Of a stretch of 64,000 nt of DNA, positions 8,807-18,501 are shown one piece after another (the stretch's first letter is position 1; the number at the start of each line of letters is the position of its first letter). A program made the translations under genes and the position numbers. Under the pieces are notes generated by a model that saw only the letters and a program-made list of their open reading frames with translations, made no database searches and was not told where the DNA came from. Origin of the DNA: Paludibacteraceae bacterium (GTDB lineage: Bacteria > Bacteroidota > Bacteroidia > Bacteroidales > Paludibacteraceae); NCBI GenBank assembly GCA_024399655.1, contig JAKSNP010000008.1:1-64000 (forward strand), read 5' to 3'.

Positions 8807-9481
8807 ATGCTAAAAACCGACGTACCCGAATTGATAGTAATGCTGACCCACCACGATTTAACGGTGAAAAATGCAACGGAAGTCTTTGCAAAATGCAAAG
8901 ATTCAGATGCCCGTTGTTTCGGTATGAAAGAACAACCGCTTCCCCCAACTGAAATGCAGATGCTATTCGGGCAAATGAAGGATTGCGGTAAGACTACGTT
9001 TTTGGAGGTCGTCGGTCTGACGGAAGAGGAGGGCTTGAATGGCGCGGAGATGGCGTTAAACTGTGGTTGTGATTATCTGTTAGGGACAATCTTTTCTGAT
9101 AAGGTGAACGAATTCTGTTTGCGTCACGACATCCGCTATATGCCTTTTGTGGGAGAAGTGTCTGGGCGTCCTTCCGTATTGGAAGGGAATATAGAAGATA
9201 TGATCCGGCAGGCTGAAACCTACAAGCAATGTGGGGTTGCCGGTATTGATCTTTTAGGGTATCGTTATAAAGGGGATGCGTTGGCGCTTAACCGTCAATT
9301 GGTAGAGCAATTGCAACTGCCTGTCTGTTTGGCAGGAAGTATCGATTCCTATCAACGCTTGGATGAGGTGAAATCTGTTCAACCGTGGGCGTTTACAATA
9401 GGAAGCGCATTTTTTAATCATTGTTTCGGGGAACAGGTGGGCGAACAGATTGATAAGGTTTGCCGTTATATGCGTTCGTAA
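8807..9481 (+). CDS. TIM-barrel protein, function unassigned
   Basis: 224 residues from the ATG at 8807 (MLKTDV); an upstream in-frame ATG at 8690 is rejected because the promoter sits between them. The pattern is alternating strands and helices of a (beta/alpha)8 barrel: LEVVGLTEEEGLNGAEMAL, CDYLLGTIF, YMPFVGEVSGRPSVL, GVAGIDLLGYRY and LPVCLAGSIDS. The last, followed by AFTIGSAFF, resembles the phosphate-binding C-terminal half of ribulose-phosphate-binding barrels (NanE, TrpC, HisA relatives). I cannot name a substrate. It lies between kdsB and mfd, which give no metabolic hint. Confidence 0.7.
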   Translation: MLKTDVPELIVMLTHHDLTVKNATEVFAKCKDSDARCFGMKEQPLPPTEMQMLFGQMKDCGKTTFLEVVGLTEEEGLNGAEMALNCGCDYLLGTIFSDKVNEFCLRHDIRYMPFVGEVSGRPSVLEGNIEDMIRQAETYKQCGVAGIDLLGYRYKGDALALNRQLVEQLQLPVCLAGSIDSYQRLDEVKSVQPWAFTIGSAFFNHCFGEQVGEQIDKVCRYMRS

Positions 9482-9549
9482 TCTACGGTAGTATCTTTAT
9501 CTAATTTTGTGTTTATCCCTTTTCTTCTGATATACAACTTGCGTTGTCC

Positions 9550-12500
9550 TTATCCGTTTTGTATGTCGCCTCTTTCAATTTTGCTGAGAATATTCATAGC
9601 TCCGGCAATCGTTCTTACCTGTTGTATGGTAATATAACGTTTGCTTACTTTTTGCGTTTTTTTGTCCTTTTCTTCTACCAATCTGCAACGGTTTAATCGG
9701 CTGAGGGCAAAATTCATGATTTGGTTGAAGATATCGCTATGCCAATAATTCGGACTTCGCATGGTGAAGTAGATGGTCATCTGTTCCCGTTTGAGGAAGA
9801 TTTTTTCAATTCCCATTTTGCAGCATAGCCAACGAAGCCTAACTACATTCATCAGCTCTTCGGCCTCGTCAGGAAGAGGACCGAATCGGTCAATCAGTCG
9901 TTTCTTGTACTCTGCCAATTCATTTTCGTTGCGTTGTGTATCCAACTCGCGATAGAGAGTGATTCGTTCGCTGATATTTTCGATGTAAGTGGACGGGAAC
10001 GAGACGGGAATATCCGTTTCCAATTGAGAATCGGCACACCAAAGATGTTCGCCAGAAGGAATCGTCGTAGTATCAAAATTACCCGATTCTTCTGCTTCCA
10101 CGCTTTTGTCGGGTAGCAACATTTCTTCTTTCAACTCCTGAACCGCTTCGTTGAGGATGCGTTGATAGGTCTCGTATCCTAAATCGGCGATGAATCCGGA
10201 TTGCTCGGCTCCTAACAGATTGCCGGCACCCCTGATGTCCAAATCCTGCATGGCAAGATGGAAACCGCTTCCTAAATCGGCAAATGTGGATAGAGCATCC
10301 AGCCTCCTGCGTGCATCTTCCGTCAGCAATTCTCTTTCCGGAGCTACCAGATAACAGTATGCTTTTCGGTTGCTTCGGCCTACGCGGCCTCTTAATTGAT
10401 GCAAATCGGCTAAACCGTAATGTTGCGCGGAATAGATGATGATTGTATTTACATTGGGGATATCGACGCCTGATTCAATAATAGTGGTGGATATCAGTAC
10501 ATCATAATCATAATTGATGAAGGCTTCCAGTCGTTCCTCCATTTCTTCCGATTTCATTTGTCCGTGTGCCGTAATGATTCGTGCTTCGGGACATAGGCGT
10601 TGTATACGATGCTCGATGCGTTCGAGCATGTCTATACGGTTGTTGACGATGAATACCTGCCCGTTTCGTTGCATTTCAATGTCAATGGCTTCCTTGATGA
10701 TATCTTCATCTTCCGGTGTGATTTGTTCGGTTTGGATGGGATATCTGTTTTGAGGTGGGGTGGTCATTACACTCAAATCTCGTGCTCCTAACAGACTGAA
10801 TTGCAAAGTGCGGGGGATAGGGGTGGCTGTTAGCGTGAGAACATCGATATTGGCCCTTAATTCTTTCAATTTGTCCTTTACGGCAACACCGAATTTCTGC
10901 TCTTCATCAATAATGAGCAGTCCCAAATCATGCCAGGTGACGGATTTCCCGACAATCTTGTGGGTGCCGATAAGGATATCGATTTTGCCGTCTTTCAACT
11001 GCTGTATGATTTCTTTTGCCTGCTTGTCGCTTTTGGCTCTTGAAAGATATTCAATATTGACCGGAAAATCGCGGAATCTCTCCTTGAACGAATTGTAATG
11101 CTGCAAGGCCAATACGGTCGTTGGAACCAATACAGCTACTTGTTTGCCGTCGGTTGCTGCTTTAAAGGCGGCCCGCATGGCAATTTCAGTCTTTCCGAAA
11201 CCTACATCACCGCAGATGAGTCGGTCCATCGGCATCGGACTTTCCATATCTCGTTTCACGTCCAAAGTGGCTTTTGCTTGATCGGGAGTGTCCTCGTAGA
11301 TAAAGGAAGCTTCCAGCTCATGCTGCATATATCCGTCGGGAGTGTATGCAAAACCTTTTTGACCTTTGCGTGTGGCATACAGCTTGATTAAGTCACGGGC
11401 TATATCTTTTACTCGGTCTTTGGTGCGTTCTTTGAGCCGTTCCCATGCTCCGGACCCTAATTTGGATATAGTGGGTACGCTGCCTTCTTTGCCTTTGTAT
11501 TTGCTGATTCGATGCAGGTTGTGGATACTGACGAAAATAGTGTCTCCGTCTCTGAAAAGCAACTTGATCATCTCTTGCGCCCTGCCGTTGACGGAAGTGG
11601 TAACCAAACCGCCGAATTGCCCGATTCCGTGGTCGCTGTGTACTACGTAATCTCCCGGTTGCAATTGATTGATTTCCTTCAAGGTGATTATGGCTTTGCC
11701 GCGTCGGGCATTTTCGCTTTTTAGTGTGACGCGATGGAATCGCTCGAATAGTTCGTGGTCTGTGTAGCACGCAACTTTTGCTTCACGATCTACCCAACCG
11801 GAATGAAGCGTTTTGTCAACAGGCGTGAAATACGATTTATGACTGTCGTCTCCGCTAATACTGTCAAAGATAGCTGCCAGTCTGTCCGTCTGTTTTTTCT
11901 GGTCGGCAAGTATATATATATGGTAACCTTCTGCTTCCTTTTTCTTGATGTCCTGAGTGAGCAATTCGAAATTTTTGTGAAAAAGCGGTTGGGGAAGTGT
12001 GTCAAAATGTATTTCGGAAAAATTGGGATAAAATGACTTGTCACGTATTTCGATACTGGTGTGAATGTCCGGTTTGAGCAATCCCTCCAGTTTGAAATGG
12101 ACCATATTCCAATCGTTGCTCACCCACAAGGTGTTGCAAGCGATGTAATCGGTAATATAGGCTGAATCTTGCTCGGTAGTGGAGCTATCATTACTGGCTA
12201 CCACACTTATTTTATCTACTTTCTCGCTACTCAGTTGCGTCTCGATATCAAAGGTTCGTATCGAGTCCACTTCGTCTCCGAAAAAGTCCAAACGATATGG
12301 ATCTTCGTGGCTGTAGGAGAATATATCGACAATCCCGCCTCGGATAGCGAACTGCCCGGGTTCGTAAACGAAATCGACTCGTTCAAATCCTTGTTCGGTC
12401 AATTGTTCGCTCAAGGTGGATACATGTATTTCTTGTCCTGTTTGAATGACGAAAGTCGAGGCTTGCAATTGATGCTTGCATGGAACGGATTCCGCTATGG

Positions 12501-12888
12501 CTTCGGGGTAGGTGACCACGATACAAGACGAAGAGTCTGCAGATAGGTGTGATAACACTTCTGTCCGTTGAATCTCCATTGCTTCATCCGTACCTTGACG
12601 CCTGCGATGAGAGGACGGAAAATATAAAGTCGGAATATCTTTGGGTAGGCTTTCGTTAACCGACTTCAAATCTGCATATAGATATTGGGCCTCGTCTTGG
12701 TTATCTGCTACGATTAGCATGGAAAATGGTAAATCAGCCACTATTTTCCGTAGAACGATTGCTCGAGCGGAGGCATATAAACCGCTAAGCAGGAAATGTG
12801 ATTCCCTGCATTTACCTTTTATCTGTTCGCTCAAAACCCCGATGGCAGGGTGGCGAGTCAATACATCATAAAGTTCCCCAAGTTCCAT
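9550..12888 (-). CDS. mfd: Transcription-repair coupling factor
   Basis: 1112 residues, the usual size. Mfd displaces RNA polymerase stalled at DNA lesions and recruits UvrA. The N-terminal UvrB-like module includes YFPSSHRRR and ends near FDSISGD. The RNA-polymerase-interacting domain starts LQPGDYVVHSDHGIGQ. The RecG-like motor has CGDVGFGKTEIAMRAAF (Walker A), IDEEQKFG, TLTATPIPRTL and QLRGRVGRS. The C-terminal TRCF domain follows. The frame extends to 12927, but the promoter -7 element lies at 12897-12904, so the ATG at 12888 (MELGEL) is the start, leaving a leader of only about ten bases. Confidence 0.97.
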   Translation of the reverse strand: MELGELYDVLTRHPAIGVLSEQIKGKCRESHFLLSGLYASARAIVLRKIVADLPFSMLIVADNQDEAQYLYADLKSVNESLPKDIPTLYFPSSHRRRQGTDEAMEIQRTEVLSHLSADSSSCIVVTYPEAIAESVPCKHQLQASTFVIQTGQEIHVSTLSEQLTEQGFERVDFVYEPGQFAIRGGIVDIFSYSHEDPYRLDFFGDEVDSIRTFDIETQLSSEKVDKISVVASNDSSTTEQDSAYITDYIACNTLWVSNDWNMVHFKLEGLLKPDIHTSIEIRDKSFYPNFSEIHFDTLPQPLFHKNFELLTQDIKKKEAEGYHIYILADQKKQTDRLAAIFDSISGDDSHKSYFTPVDKTLHSGWVDREAKVACYTDHELFERFHRVTLKSENARRGKAIITLKEINQLQPGDYVVHSDHGIGQFGGLVTTSVNGRAQEMIKLLFRDGDTIFVSIHNLHRISKYKGKEGSVPTISKLGSGAWERLKERTKDRVKDIARDLIKLYATRKGQKGFAYTPDGYMQHELEASFIYEDTPDQAKATLDVKRDMESPMPMDRLICGDVGFGKTEIAMRAAFKAATDGKQVAVLVPTTVLALQHYNSFKERFRDFPVNIEYLSRAKSDKQAKEIIQQLKDGKIDILIGTHKIVGKSVTWHDLGLLIIDEEQKFGVAVKDKLKELRANIDVLTLTATPIPRTLQFSLLGARDLSVMTTPPQNRYPIQTEQITPEDEDIIKEAIDIEMQRNGQVFIVNNRIDMLERIEHRIQRLCPEARIITAHGQMKSEEMEERLEAFINYDYDVLISTTIIESGVDIPNVNTIIIYSAQHYGLADLHQLRGRVGRSNRKAYCYLVAPERELLTEDARRRLDALSTFADLGSGFHLAMQDLDIRGAGNLLGAEQSGFIADLGYETYQRILNEAVQELKEEMLLPDKSVEAEESGNFDTTTIPSGEHLWCADSQLETDIPVSFPSTYIENISERITLYRELDTQRNENELAEYKKRLIDRFGPLPDEAEELMNVVRLRWLCCKMGIEKIFLKREQMTIYFTMRSPNYWHSDIFNQIMNFALSRLNRCRLVEEKDKKTQKVSKRYITIQQVRTIAGAMNILSKIERGDIQNG

Positions 12889-12896
12889 TTTCGCTG

Positions 12897-12927
12897 CAAA
12901 GGTACATATTTTATTTAACGCGCGCAA
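12897..12927 (-). promoter_or_regulatory. Promoter of mfd
   Basis: Minus strand: TTG at 12927-12925, a 20-bp spacer, TACCTTTG at 12904-12897, then CAGCG. The start codon begins nine bases after the -7 element, so the transcript has almost no 5' leader. Confidence 0.8.
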
Positions 12928-13006
12928 GAAAATGACCGAAAAATGAGTGCCAAAGCGCTAAAACCGATGTTTTTTAGGAAAAAACGCACAAAAAAACGGA
13001 ATTCTC

Positions 13007-13037
13007 TTGCAAGTGTCATAAAAAAGTTGTAACTTTG
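13007..13037 (+). promoter_or_regulatory. Promoter of mutA-mutB
   Basis: TTG at 13007-13009, a 20-bp spacer and TAACTTTG at 13030-13037, followed by CACGC. The leader to the ATG at 13119 is about 75 nt. Confidence 0.8.
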
Positions 13038-13118
13038 CACGCTGATTGGAATGTATGACGCATTCTATGCAAAATGGCAGATTATAAACAACATAATATC
13101 AACTAAAACTAAATCAAT

Positions 13119-14999
13119 ATGGCAGAAGAAAAATTGAATCTGTTGTCTGATTTCCCCGCCATCTCTACCAAGACTTGGAAAGAGAAAATCATCACCGATC
13201 TCAAGGGCGCTGACTTCGAGAAAAAACTCGTATGGCGCACCACGGAAGGCTTCAATGTACAGCCTTTCTATCGTCAGGAAGATCTTAAAGGTCTGAAAAC
13301 CACCGTATCCGCTCCCGGTCAATTCCCCTATGTTCGCGGTACTCGTACCAACAACGAATGGGCTGTCCGTCAGAATGTATGCGCTTGCGTTAATGCTCGT
13401 AAGGCTAACAAGAAAGCTCTGGAAATCCTTCAAAAGGGTATCACTTCGCTGGGCTTCTGCCTTGACGCTGAAAAACTGAATTATCATTTCATCAAAGTCC
13501 TCCTCGAAGGTATTGATGCTCGCGCCATCAATATTAACTTCAATATCTGCCCCTGCAAGGCTCCTGAACTGGCTTCTATCCTGGTTCGCTATTATGGCCG
13601 TATGGGATACGATTTCAAATCGGTACATGGTAGCATCAACGTTGACCCGATGAAAATGATGCTGCTGAAGGGCAAAAACCTCACCCGTGAAGAAGTTACT
13701 GAACGCTTGGTCGCTACCGTTAAGGCTGCAAAAGCTTTGGTTAACTATCGCGTAGTTGGTGTCAATTCCGTCGTTATCAACAATTCAGGTGCTTATTGCG
13801 CTCAAGAATTGGCTTATGCTCTGGCTTGGGGTGCTGAATATATGAATATGATGACCGAAGCTGGCGTTCCCAATTATATGGCTGCCCGCAATATCCGCTT
13901 CAATATGGGTATCGGTGGCAACTACTTCATGGAAATTGCCAAGTTCCGCGCAGCTCGTCTGTTGTGGGCTAAGATCGTGGAAGCTTACAAAGCTCCTGCT
14001 TTCACCGCTGCTCTCAAAGATGCCGCTAAAATGAATGTTTGCGCTGAAACCAGCCGTTTCAACATGACCGTCTTCGACGCTTATGTCAACCTGCTCCGCA
14101 GCCAGACCGAAACTATGTCGGCTGCTCTTGCCGGTGTTGATGAAATCGTTGTTACTCCGTTCGACGTAACGTACGAACAACCTACCGATTTCGCTGAGCG
14201 TATCGCACGCAACCAACAATTGATGCTTAAAGAGGAAGCTCACTTTAATAAAGTGGTTGACCCCGCTGCTGGTTCTTATTATATCGAGAACCTCACCGCC
14301 AGCATTGCTGCTGAAGCATGGAAACAATTCCTCGCTATTCAAGACAACGGTGGCCTCTTTGAGATGATTAAAGCAGGTAAGGTACAAGAAGCTGTTGCAG
14401 CTAACTTGAAGACCCGCATGAGCGATGTAGCAAAACGTAAAGAAGTTCTGTTGGGCTCCAACCAATTCCCCAACTTCAACGAAAAAGCTGCTAAGAAGAT
14501 CAAAACTACCAATTGTGGTACTTGCTGCTGCTCCGAAAAGGGCGAAATCGCAACTCTTCCCGTAGCTCGCGCTGCTGAAGAATTCGAAAACCTTCGTCTT
14601 GAAACCGAAGGCGCTAAGAAACAACCCGTTGCATTCATGCTTACTATCGGTAACCTTGCCATGCGTATCGCTCGTGCTCAATTCTCGTGCAACTTCCTCG
14701 CTTGCGCTGGCTACAAAGTAATCGACAACAACGGCTTCAAATCCGTACATGACGGTATCAAGGCTGCTCGCAAAGCTAAAGCTGATATCATCGTTCTCTG
14801 CTCTAGCGACGATGAATACGCCAACTTCGCTCCTCAAGCTTGGATGGAATTGGAAAATGCTAAGGAAATCTTCATCGTTGCCGGCGCTCCTGCTTGCATG
14901 GAAGACCTCCAGAAACTCGGTATCCAGAACTTCATCCATGTTCGTTGCAATGTGCTTGACACCCTTAAAAACTTCAATAAACAACTCCTTAATAAATAA
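13119..14999 (+). CDS. mutA: Methylmalonyl-CoA mutase, small subunit
   Basis: 626 residues. It is the non-catalytic partner of the B12 enzyme that interconverts succinyl-CoA and (R)-methylmalonyl-CoA in propionate formation. The TIM-barrel half is recognisable ([43 protein letters not shown]). A B12-binding-like domain follows from about residue 500, but it lacks the DxHxxG cobalamin motif, as expected for the small subunit. A cysteine-rich insert, [13 protein letters not shown], lies near residue 470. Codons are strongly biased to GCT, CGT and AAA, as in highly expressed genes. mutB follows after 8 bases. Confidence 0.95.
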   Translation: MAEEKLNLLSDFPAISTKTWKEKIITDLKGADFEKKLVWRTTEGFNVQPFYRQEDLKGLKTTVSAPGQFPYVRGTRTNNEWAVRQNVCACVNARKANKKALEILQKGITSLGFCLDAEKLNYHFIKVLLEGIDARAININFNICPCKAPELASILVRYYGRMGYDFKSVHGSINVDPMKMMLLKGKNLTREEVTERLVATVKAAKALVNYRVVGVNSVVINNSGAYCAQELAYALAWGAEYMNMMTEAGVPNYMAARNIRFNMGIGGNYFMEIAKFRAARLLWAKIVEAYKAPAFTAALKDAAKMNVCAETSRFNMTVFDAYVNLLRSQTETMSAALAGVDEIVVTPFDVTYEQPTDFAERIARNQQLMLKEEAHFNKVVDPAAGSYYIENLTASIAAEAWKQFLAIQDNGGLFEMIKAGKVQEAVAANLKTRMSDVAKRKEVLLGSNQFPNFNEKAAKKIKTTNCGTCCCSEKGEIATLPVARAAEEFENLRLETEGAKKQPVAFMLTIGNLAMRIARAQFSCNFLACAGYKVIDNNGFKSVHDGIKAARKAKADIIVLCSSDDEYANFAPQAWMELENAKEIFIVAGAPACMEDLQKLGIQNFIHVRCNVLDTLKNFNKQLLNK

Positions 15000-15007
15000 T
15001 CGCTACT

Positions 15008-17146
15008 ATGAAGCCGAATTTTAAAGACATTGATATCAAGAAAGTTGCTGCTTCTCATGTAGAAGGAGCCAACGAAGCCAATTGGAAGACGCCCGAACTG
15101 ATCGACGTCAAACCTATTTATACTAAAGAAGACCTCCAGGGTATGGAGCACCTCAACTATGCTGCAGGTCTGCCTCCTTTCCTGCGTGGCCCGTACAGCG
15201 GAATGTACCCGATGCGTCCTTGGACCATCCGTCAGTATGCTGGTTTCTCTACCGCTGCTGAATCCAATGCATTCTATCGCCGTAACCTCGCTTCCGGACA
15301 AAAAGGGCTGTCCGTCGCATTCGACCTCCCCACTCACCGTGGTTACAACGCCGACAATATGCGTGTCGTTGGTGATGTAGGTAAAGCTGGTGTGAGCATC
15401 TGCTCTCTGGAAGATATGAAAGTACTCTTCGCAGGTATTCCTTTGAACAAGATGTCCGTTTCTATGACTATGAACGGTGCCGTTCTGCCTATTCTTGCTT
15501 TCTATATCAACGCAGGTCTGGAACAGGGCGCTAAACTCGAGGAAATGGCTGGTACCATCCAGAACGATATCCTCAAAGAGTTCATGGTTCGTAACACCTA
15601 CATCTATCCTCCGAAGTTCTCGATGAAGATTATTGCCGATATCTTCGAGTATACTTCTCAGAATATGCCTAAGTTCAACTCTATCTCCATCTCCGGTTAC
15701 CATATGCAAGAAGCTGGTGCTACCGCTGATATCGAGTTGGCTTATACTTTGGCTGATGGTATGGAATATCTCCGTGCTGGTGTCAATGCCGGTATGAGCG
15801 TTGATACTTTCGCTCCCCGTTTGAGCTTCTTCTGGGCTATCGGTACCAACCACTTCATGGAAATCGCTAAAATGCGTGCTGGTCGTATGCTTTGGGCTAA
15901 AATCGTTAAGAGCTTCGGCGCTAAGAATCCCAAATCTATGGCTCTCCGTACCCACTGCCAGACTTCCGGTTGGTCTCTTACCGAACAGGATCCTTATAAC
16001 AACGTAGGTCGTACCTGTTTCGAAGCTATGGCTGCTGCTCTGGGTCACACTCAGTCGCTCCATACCAACGCTCTGGACGAAGCTATCGCACTTCCTACCG
16101 ATTTCTCTGCTCGTATCGCTCGTAACACCCAAATCTATATCCAGGAGGAAACCAAAGTCTGCAAACAGATTGACCCATGGGCTGGTAGCTACTATGTAGA
16201 ATCGCTGACCAAGGAAATCGCTGATAAGGCTTGGGAACATATCCAGGAAATTGAAAAACTGGGTGGTATGGCTGCTGCCATCGAAACCGGTATTCCTAAG
16301 ATGCGTATTGAGGAAGCTGCTGCACGTACGCAAGCTCGTATCGACTCTGGTGAACAGAAAATTATCGGCGTTAACGAATATCGTCTCGACCACGAAGATC
16401 CTATTGATATCCTTGAAGTCGACAATACTGCTGTTCGCAACGAACAGGTCGCTCGTTTGGCTGAACTCCGCGCTCATCGTGATGAGAAAGCTGTGCAAGC
16501 TGCTCTTAAGGAAATCACCGCTGCTGTCCAAGCTTGGGCTGACGGTAAGAAAGGTGCCAACCTTCTCGAACTCGCTGTTAAAGCTGCAGGGCTCCGTGCT
16601 TCTCTCGGCGAAATCTCTGACGCTTGCGAAGCTGTGGTTGGTCGTTATAAAGCTACTATTAGAACTATTTCAGGCGTGTACAAAGCAGGAACTACCAACG
16701 ATGCTGACTTCCAGGAAGCTAGCCGTTTGACCGCAGAATTTGCAAAGAAAGAAGGTCGTCAACCCCGTATCATGATCGCTAAGATGGGTCAGGACGGTCA
16801 CGACCGTGGTGCTAAAGTCGTTGCTACCGGTTATGCTGACTGTGGCTTCGATGTTGATATGGGACCCTTGTTCCAAACTCCCGCTGAGGCTGCTAAACAA
16901 GCCGTTGAGAACGATGTCCATGTTCTCGGCGTTTCCAGCCTTGCTGCTGGTCACAAGACTCTTATCCCGCAAGTAATCGCTGAACTCAAAAAACTCGGCC
17001 GTGAAGATATCATGGTTACTGCCGGTGGTGTTATCCCCGCTCAGGACTATGACTTCCTCTACAAAGCTGGTGTTGCTGCTATCTTTGGTCCTGGTACCAG
17101 CGTTGCTCATAGTGCTAAACTCGTGATGGAACTGCTTCTGCAATAA
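15008..17146 (+). CDS. mutB: Methylmalonyl-CoA mutase, large (catalytic) subunit
   Basis: 712 residues. Catalytic subunit using adenosylcobalamin and a radical rearrangement. The barrel carries [56 protein letters not shown] and [10 protein letters not shown]. The C-terminal domain holds the cobalamin lower-ligand motif DGHDRG (Asp596, His598, Gly601) and the later [10 protein letters not shown] and VTAGGVIP segments. Start by ATG 8 bases after mutA; ended by a strong hairpin at 17201-17236. Together with mutA it points to succinate or propionate fermentation, common in Bacteroidales; the epimerase and decarboxylase genes are not in this window. Confidence 0.97.
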   Translation: MKPNFKDIDIKKVAASHVEGANEANWKTPELIDVKPIYTKEDLQGMEHLNYAAGLPPFLRGPYSGMYPMRPWTIRQYAGFSTAAESNAFYRRNLASGQKGLSVAFDLPTHRGYNADNMRVVGDVGKAGVSICSLEDMKVLFAGIPLNKMSVSMTMNGAVLPILAFYINAGLEQGAKLEEMAGTIQNDILKEFMVRNTYIYPPKFSMKIIADIFEYTSQNMPKFNSISISGYHMQEAGATADIELAYTLADGMEYLRAGVNAGMSVDTFAPRLSFFWAIGTNHFMEIAKMRAGRMLWAKIVKSFGAKNPKSMALRTHCQTSGWSLTEQDPYNNVGRTCFEAMAAALGHTQSLHTNALDEAIALPTDFSARIARNTQIYIQEETKVCKQIDPWAGSYYVESLTKEIADKAWEHIQEIEKLGGMAAAIETGIPKMRIEEAAARTQARIDSGEQKIIGVNEYRLDHEDPIDILEVDNTAVRNEQVARLAELRAHRDEKAVQAALKEITAAVQAWADGKKGANLLELAVKAAGLRASLGEISDACEAVVGRYKATIRTISGVYKAGTTNDADFQEASRLTAEFAKKEGRQPRIMIAKMGQDGHDRGAKVVATGYADCGFDVDMGPLFQTPAEAAKQAVENDVHVLGVSSLAAGHKTLIPQVIAELKKLGREDIMVTAGGVIPAQDYDFLYKAGVAAIFGPGTSVAHSAKLVMELLLQ

Positions 17147-17200
17147 TTACTGTTATTGCTTTGCGGATATGGATTCTATTTGAGTCTCTTTCCGTATATA

Positions 17201-17236
17201 TACAAAAATGGAGTCTTCTCAGGCTCCATTTTTGTA
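17201..17236 (+). terminator. Terminator of mutA-mutB
   Basis: Perfect 13-bp stem: TACAAAAATGGAG at 17201-17213 pairs with CTCCATTTTTGTA at 17224-17236 across a 10-base loop. The 3' arm supplies the T-run. It can act in both directions. Confidence 0.85.
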
Positions 17237-17308
17237 CTTGTTTAGATAATATGACTGCTTCTGATCTGTCTTTCTGTTTCCGTTCAAATGGTTTGTTTAA
17301 CCCGCTTT

Positions 17309-17396
17309 TTTTGCATTAATGAATCAGATTTTATACTGTGATGAGTCTGTTATTTTGCATTAATGAATCGGTTATTTTGCATTAATGAATCGGTTA
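17309..17396. repeat. 22-bp tandem repeat, four units
   Basis: Four consecutive 22-bp units. Units 1, 3 and 4 (17309, 17353, 17375) share TTTTGCATTAATGAATC; unit 2 (17331-17352) is degenerate, with 14 of 22 bases matching. Units 3 and 4 are identical. The array sits in the 455-base gap between mutB and the minus-strand SpoU gene, downstream of the mutB terminator; I see no gene in the gap. Role unknown. Confidence 0.9.
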
Positions 17397-17601
17397 TTTT
17401 TACTTCCTTTTGTGCGTTTCTATAACCAACAATATGTTAAAAAACAAGAGCTTGTTTAATCTTATTTTATATTAGTAGTCAAGGCCGATAATTTCAACCT
17501 TTTATCGTGACTTAAACGTAACATAACCGACACTTAACCGATAGATACAAGGTGGTTGTATCTATTTAATAAAACTTAAAATTGTTGATTCGTGAATCCG
17601 A

Positions 17602-18354
17602 TTAACGAGCTAATCTGCGGAATTCTGATAATATGATGGCAGTTGCTATGGACACATTCAAACTTTCTGCTGTATCGGCATCGGAGGGGTAGGAGGGAAT
17701 GCGTAAAGGATGAGTAATCATTTTTCGGATAGGGGTCGAAATCCCGTTTCCTTCGTTGCCCATGATTATGATGCTCTTTCCCTTGGTCAATTGTTGAAAT
17801 CCTTCTTGATTCTCCTTCATCTTGCTGAAATAGGAATACATGTTTTCTCCTTCAAGCAGAGTTCCGAATATGGGCGTATCTTGCTTTTTTAACCAATCTT
17901 GCAAATCCGTGTAATGCATCCTTACTCGTGCCAAACTGCCCATTGTGGCTTGTACGACTTTCGGATTATAGCAATCGGCGGTATTCTTTGAACAAAATAT
18001 ATCGTGTATTCCGAACCAATCTGCCGTACGGATGATTGTTCCTAAATTGCCGGGATCTTGTATGTCATCAAGCACAAGTGTCAGATTCTGTCCTTCTTGT
18101 TGGTCGATCGTTCCGTTGTCTTGACGTTTTTTGAATACTGCAATTGATCCTTGGGGAGTACGCAAAGAAGACATTTGTTCTATTTCACTTCTGGTCGCAT
18201 TCTCTTCCGTAACCATAATTTCCAACTGGAATGCATTCCTTAATTCGTTGATGCATTTGTCTCCTTCTGCTACAAAAAGACCTGTCTCGTCTCTGTATTT
18301 CTTTTGCTGTAAACTTCTCACAAGTTTTACTTGTGCTTTCGTGATTTGTATCAT
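17602..18354 (-). CDS. TrmH/SpoU-family RNA 2'-O-methyltransferase
   Basis: 250 residues. N-terminal substrate-binding part with LVAEGDKCINEL; SPOUT knot with DDIQDPGNLGTIIRTADWFG (motif 1), IIIMGNEGNGIS (motif 2) and the C-terminal PSYPSDADTAESLNVSIATAIILSEF (motif 3). Similar to YsgA/RlmB-type tRNA or rRNA ribose methylases; the modified site cannot be told. It is divergent from tamL and the two genes have back-to-back promoters. Confidence 0.9.
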   Translation of the reverse strand: MIQITKAQVKLVRSLQQKKYRDETGLFVAEGDKCINELRNAFQLEIMVTEENATRSEIEQMSSLRTPQGSIAVFKKRQDNGTIDQQEGQNLTLVLDDIQDPGNLGTIIRTADWFGIHDIFCSKNTADCYNPKVVQATMGSLARVRMHYTDLQDWLKKQDTPIFGTLLEGENMYSYFSKMKENQEGFQQLTKGKSIIIMGNEGNGISTPIRKMITHPLRIPSYPSDADTAESLNVSIATAIILSEFRRLAR

Positions 18355-18405
18355 ATTCGATGCAAGATGACGGATAATTTATGCTTTTTGTCCTAAAAAG
18401 TGGTA

Positions 18406-18436
18406 CAAAATTACAAAAAAAAATGTATATGAACAA
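18406..18436 (-). promoter_or_regulatory. Promoter of the SpoU methylase
   Basis: Minus strand: TTG at 18436-18434, a 20-bp spacer, TAATTTTG at 18413-18406. Its -33 element lies five bases from that of the divergent tamL promoter. Confidence 0.75.
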
Positions 18437-18441
18437 AAAAA

Positions 18442-18473
18442 TTTGCATAAATCGTAGTTTTTTCGTAATTTTG
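18442..18473 (+). promoter_or_regulatory. Promoter of tamL
   Basis: TTTG at 18442-18445, a 20-bp spacer, TAATTTTG at 18466-18473, then CGGAC. The leader to the ATG at 18502 is about 22 nt. Confidence 0.8.
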
Positions 18474-18501
18474 CGGACTTATTTTATAACTTTATTGTTG
18501 A

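Noticed and set aside
13785-14984. 399-codon minus-strand frame opposite mutA
   Set aside because: Shadow of a strongly codon-biased gene that avoids codons giving antisense stops.
14834-16531. 565-codon minus-strand frame spanning the mutA-mutB junction
   Set aside because: Same codon-bias effect; it crosses two real genes and resembles no family.
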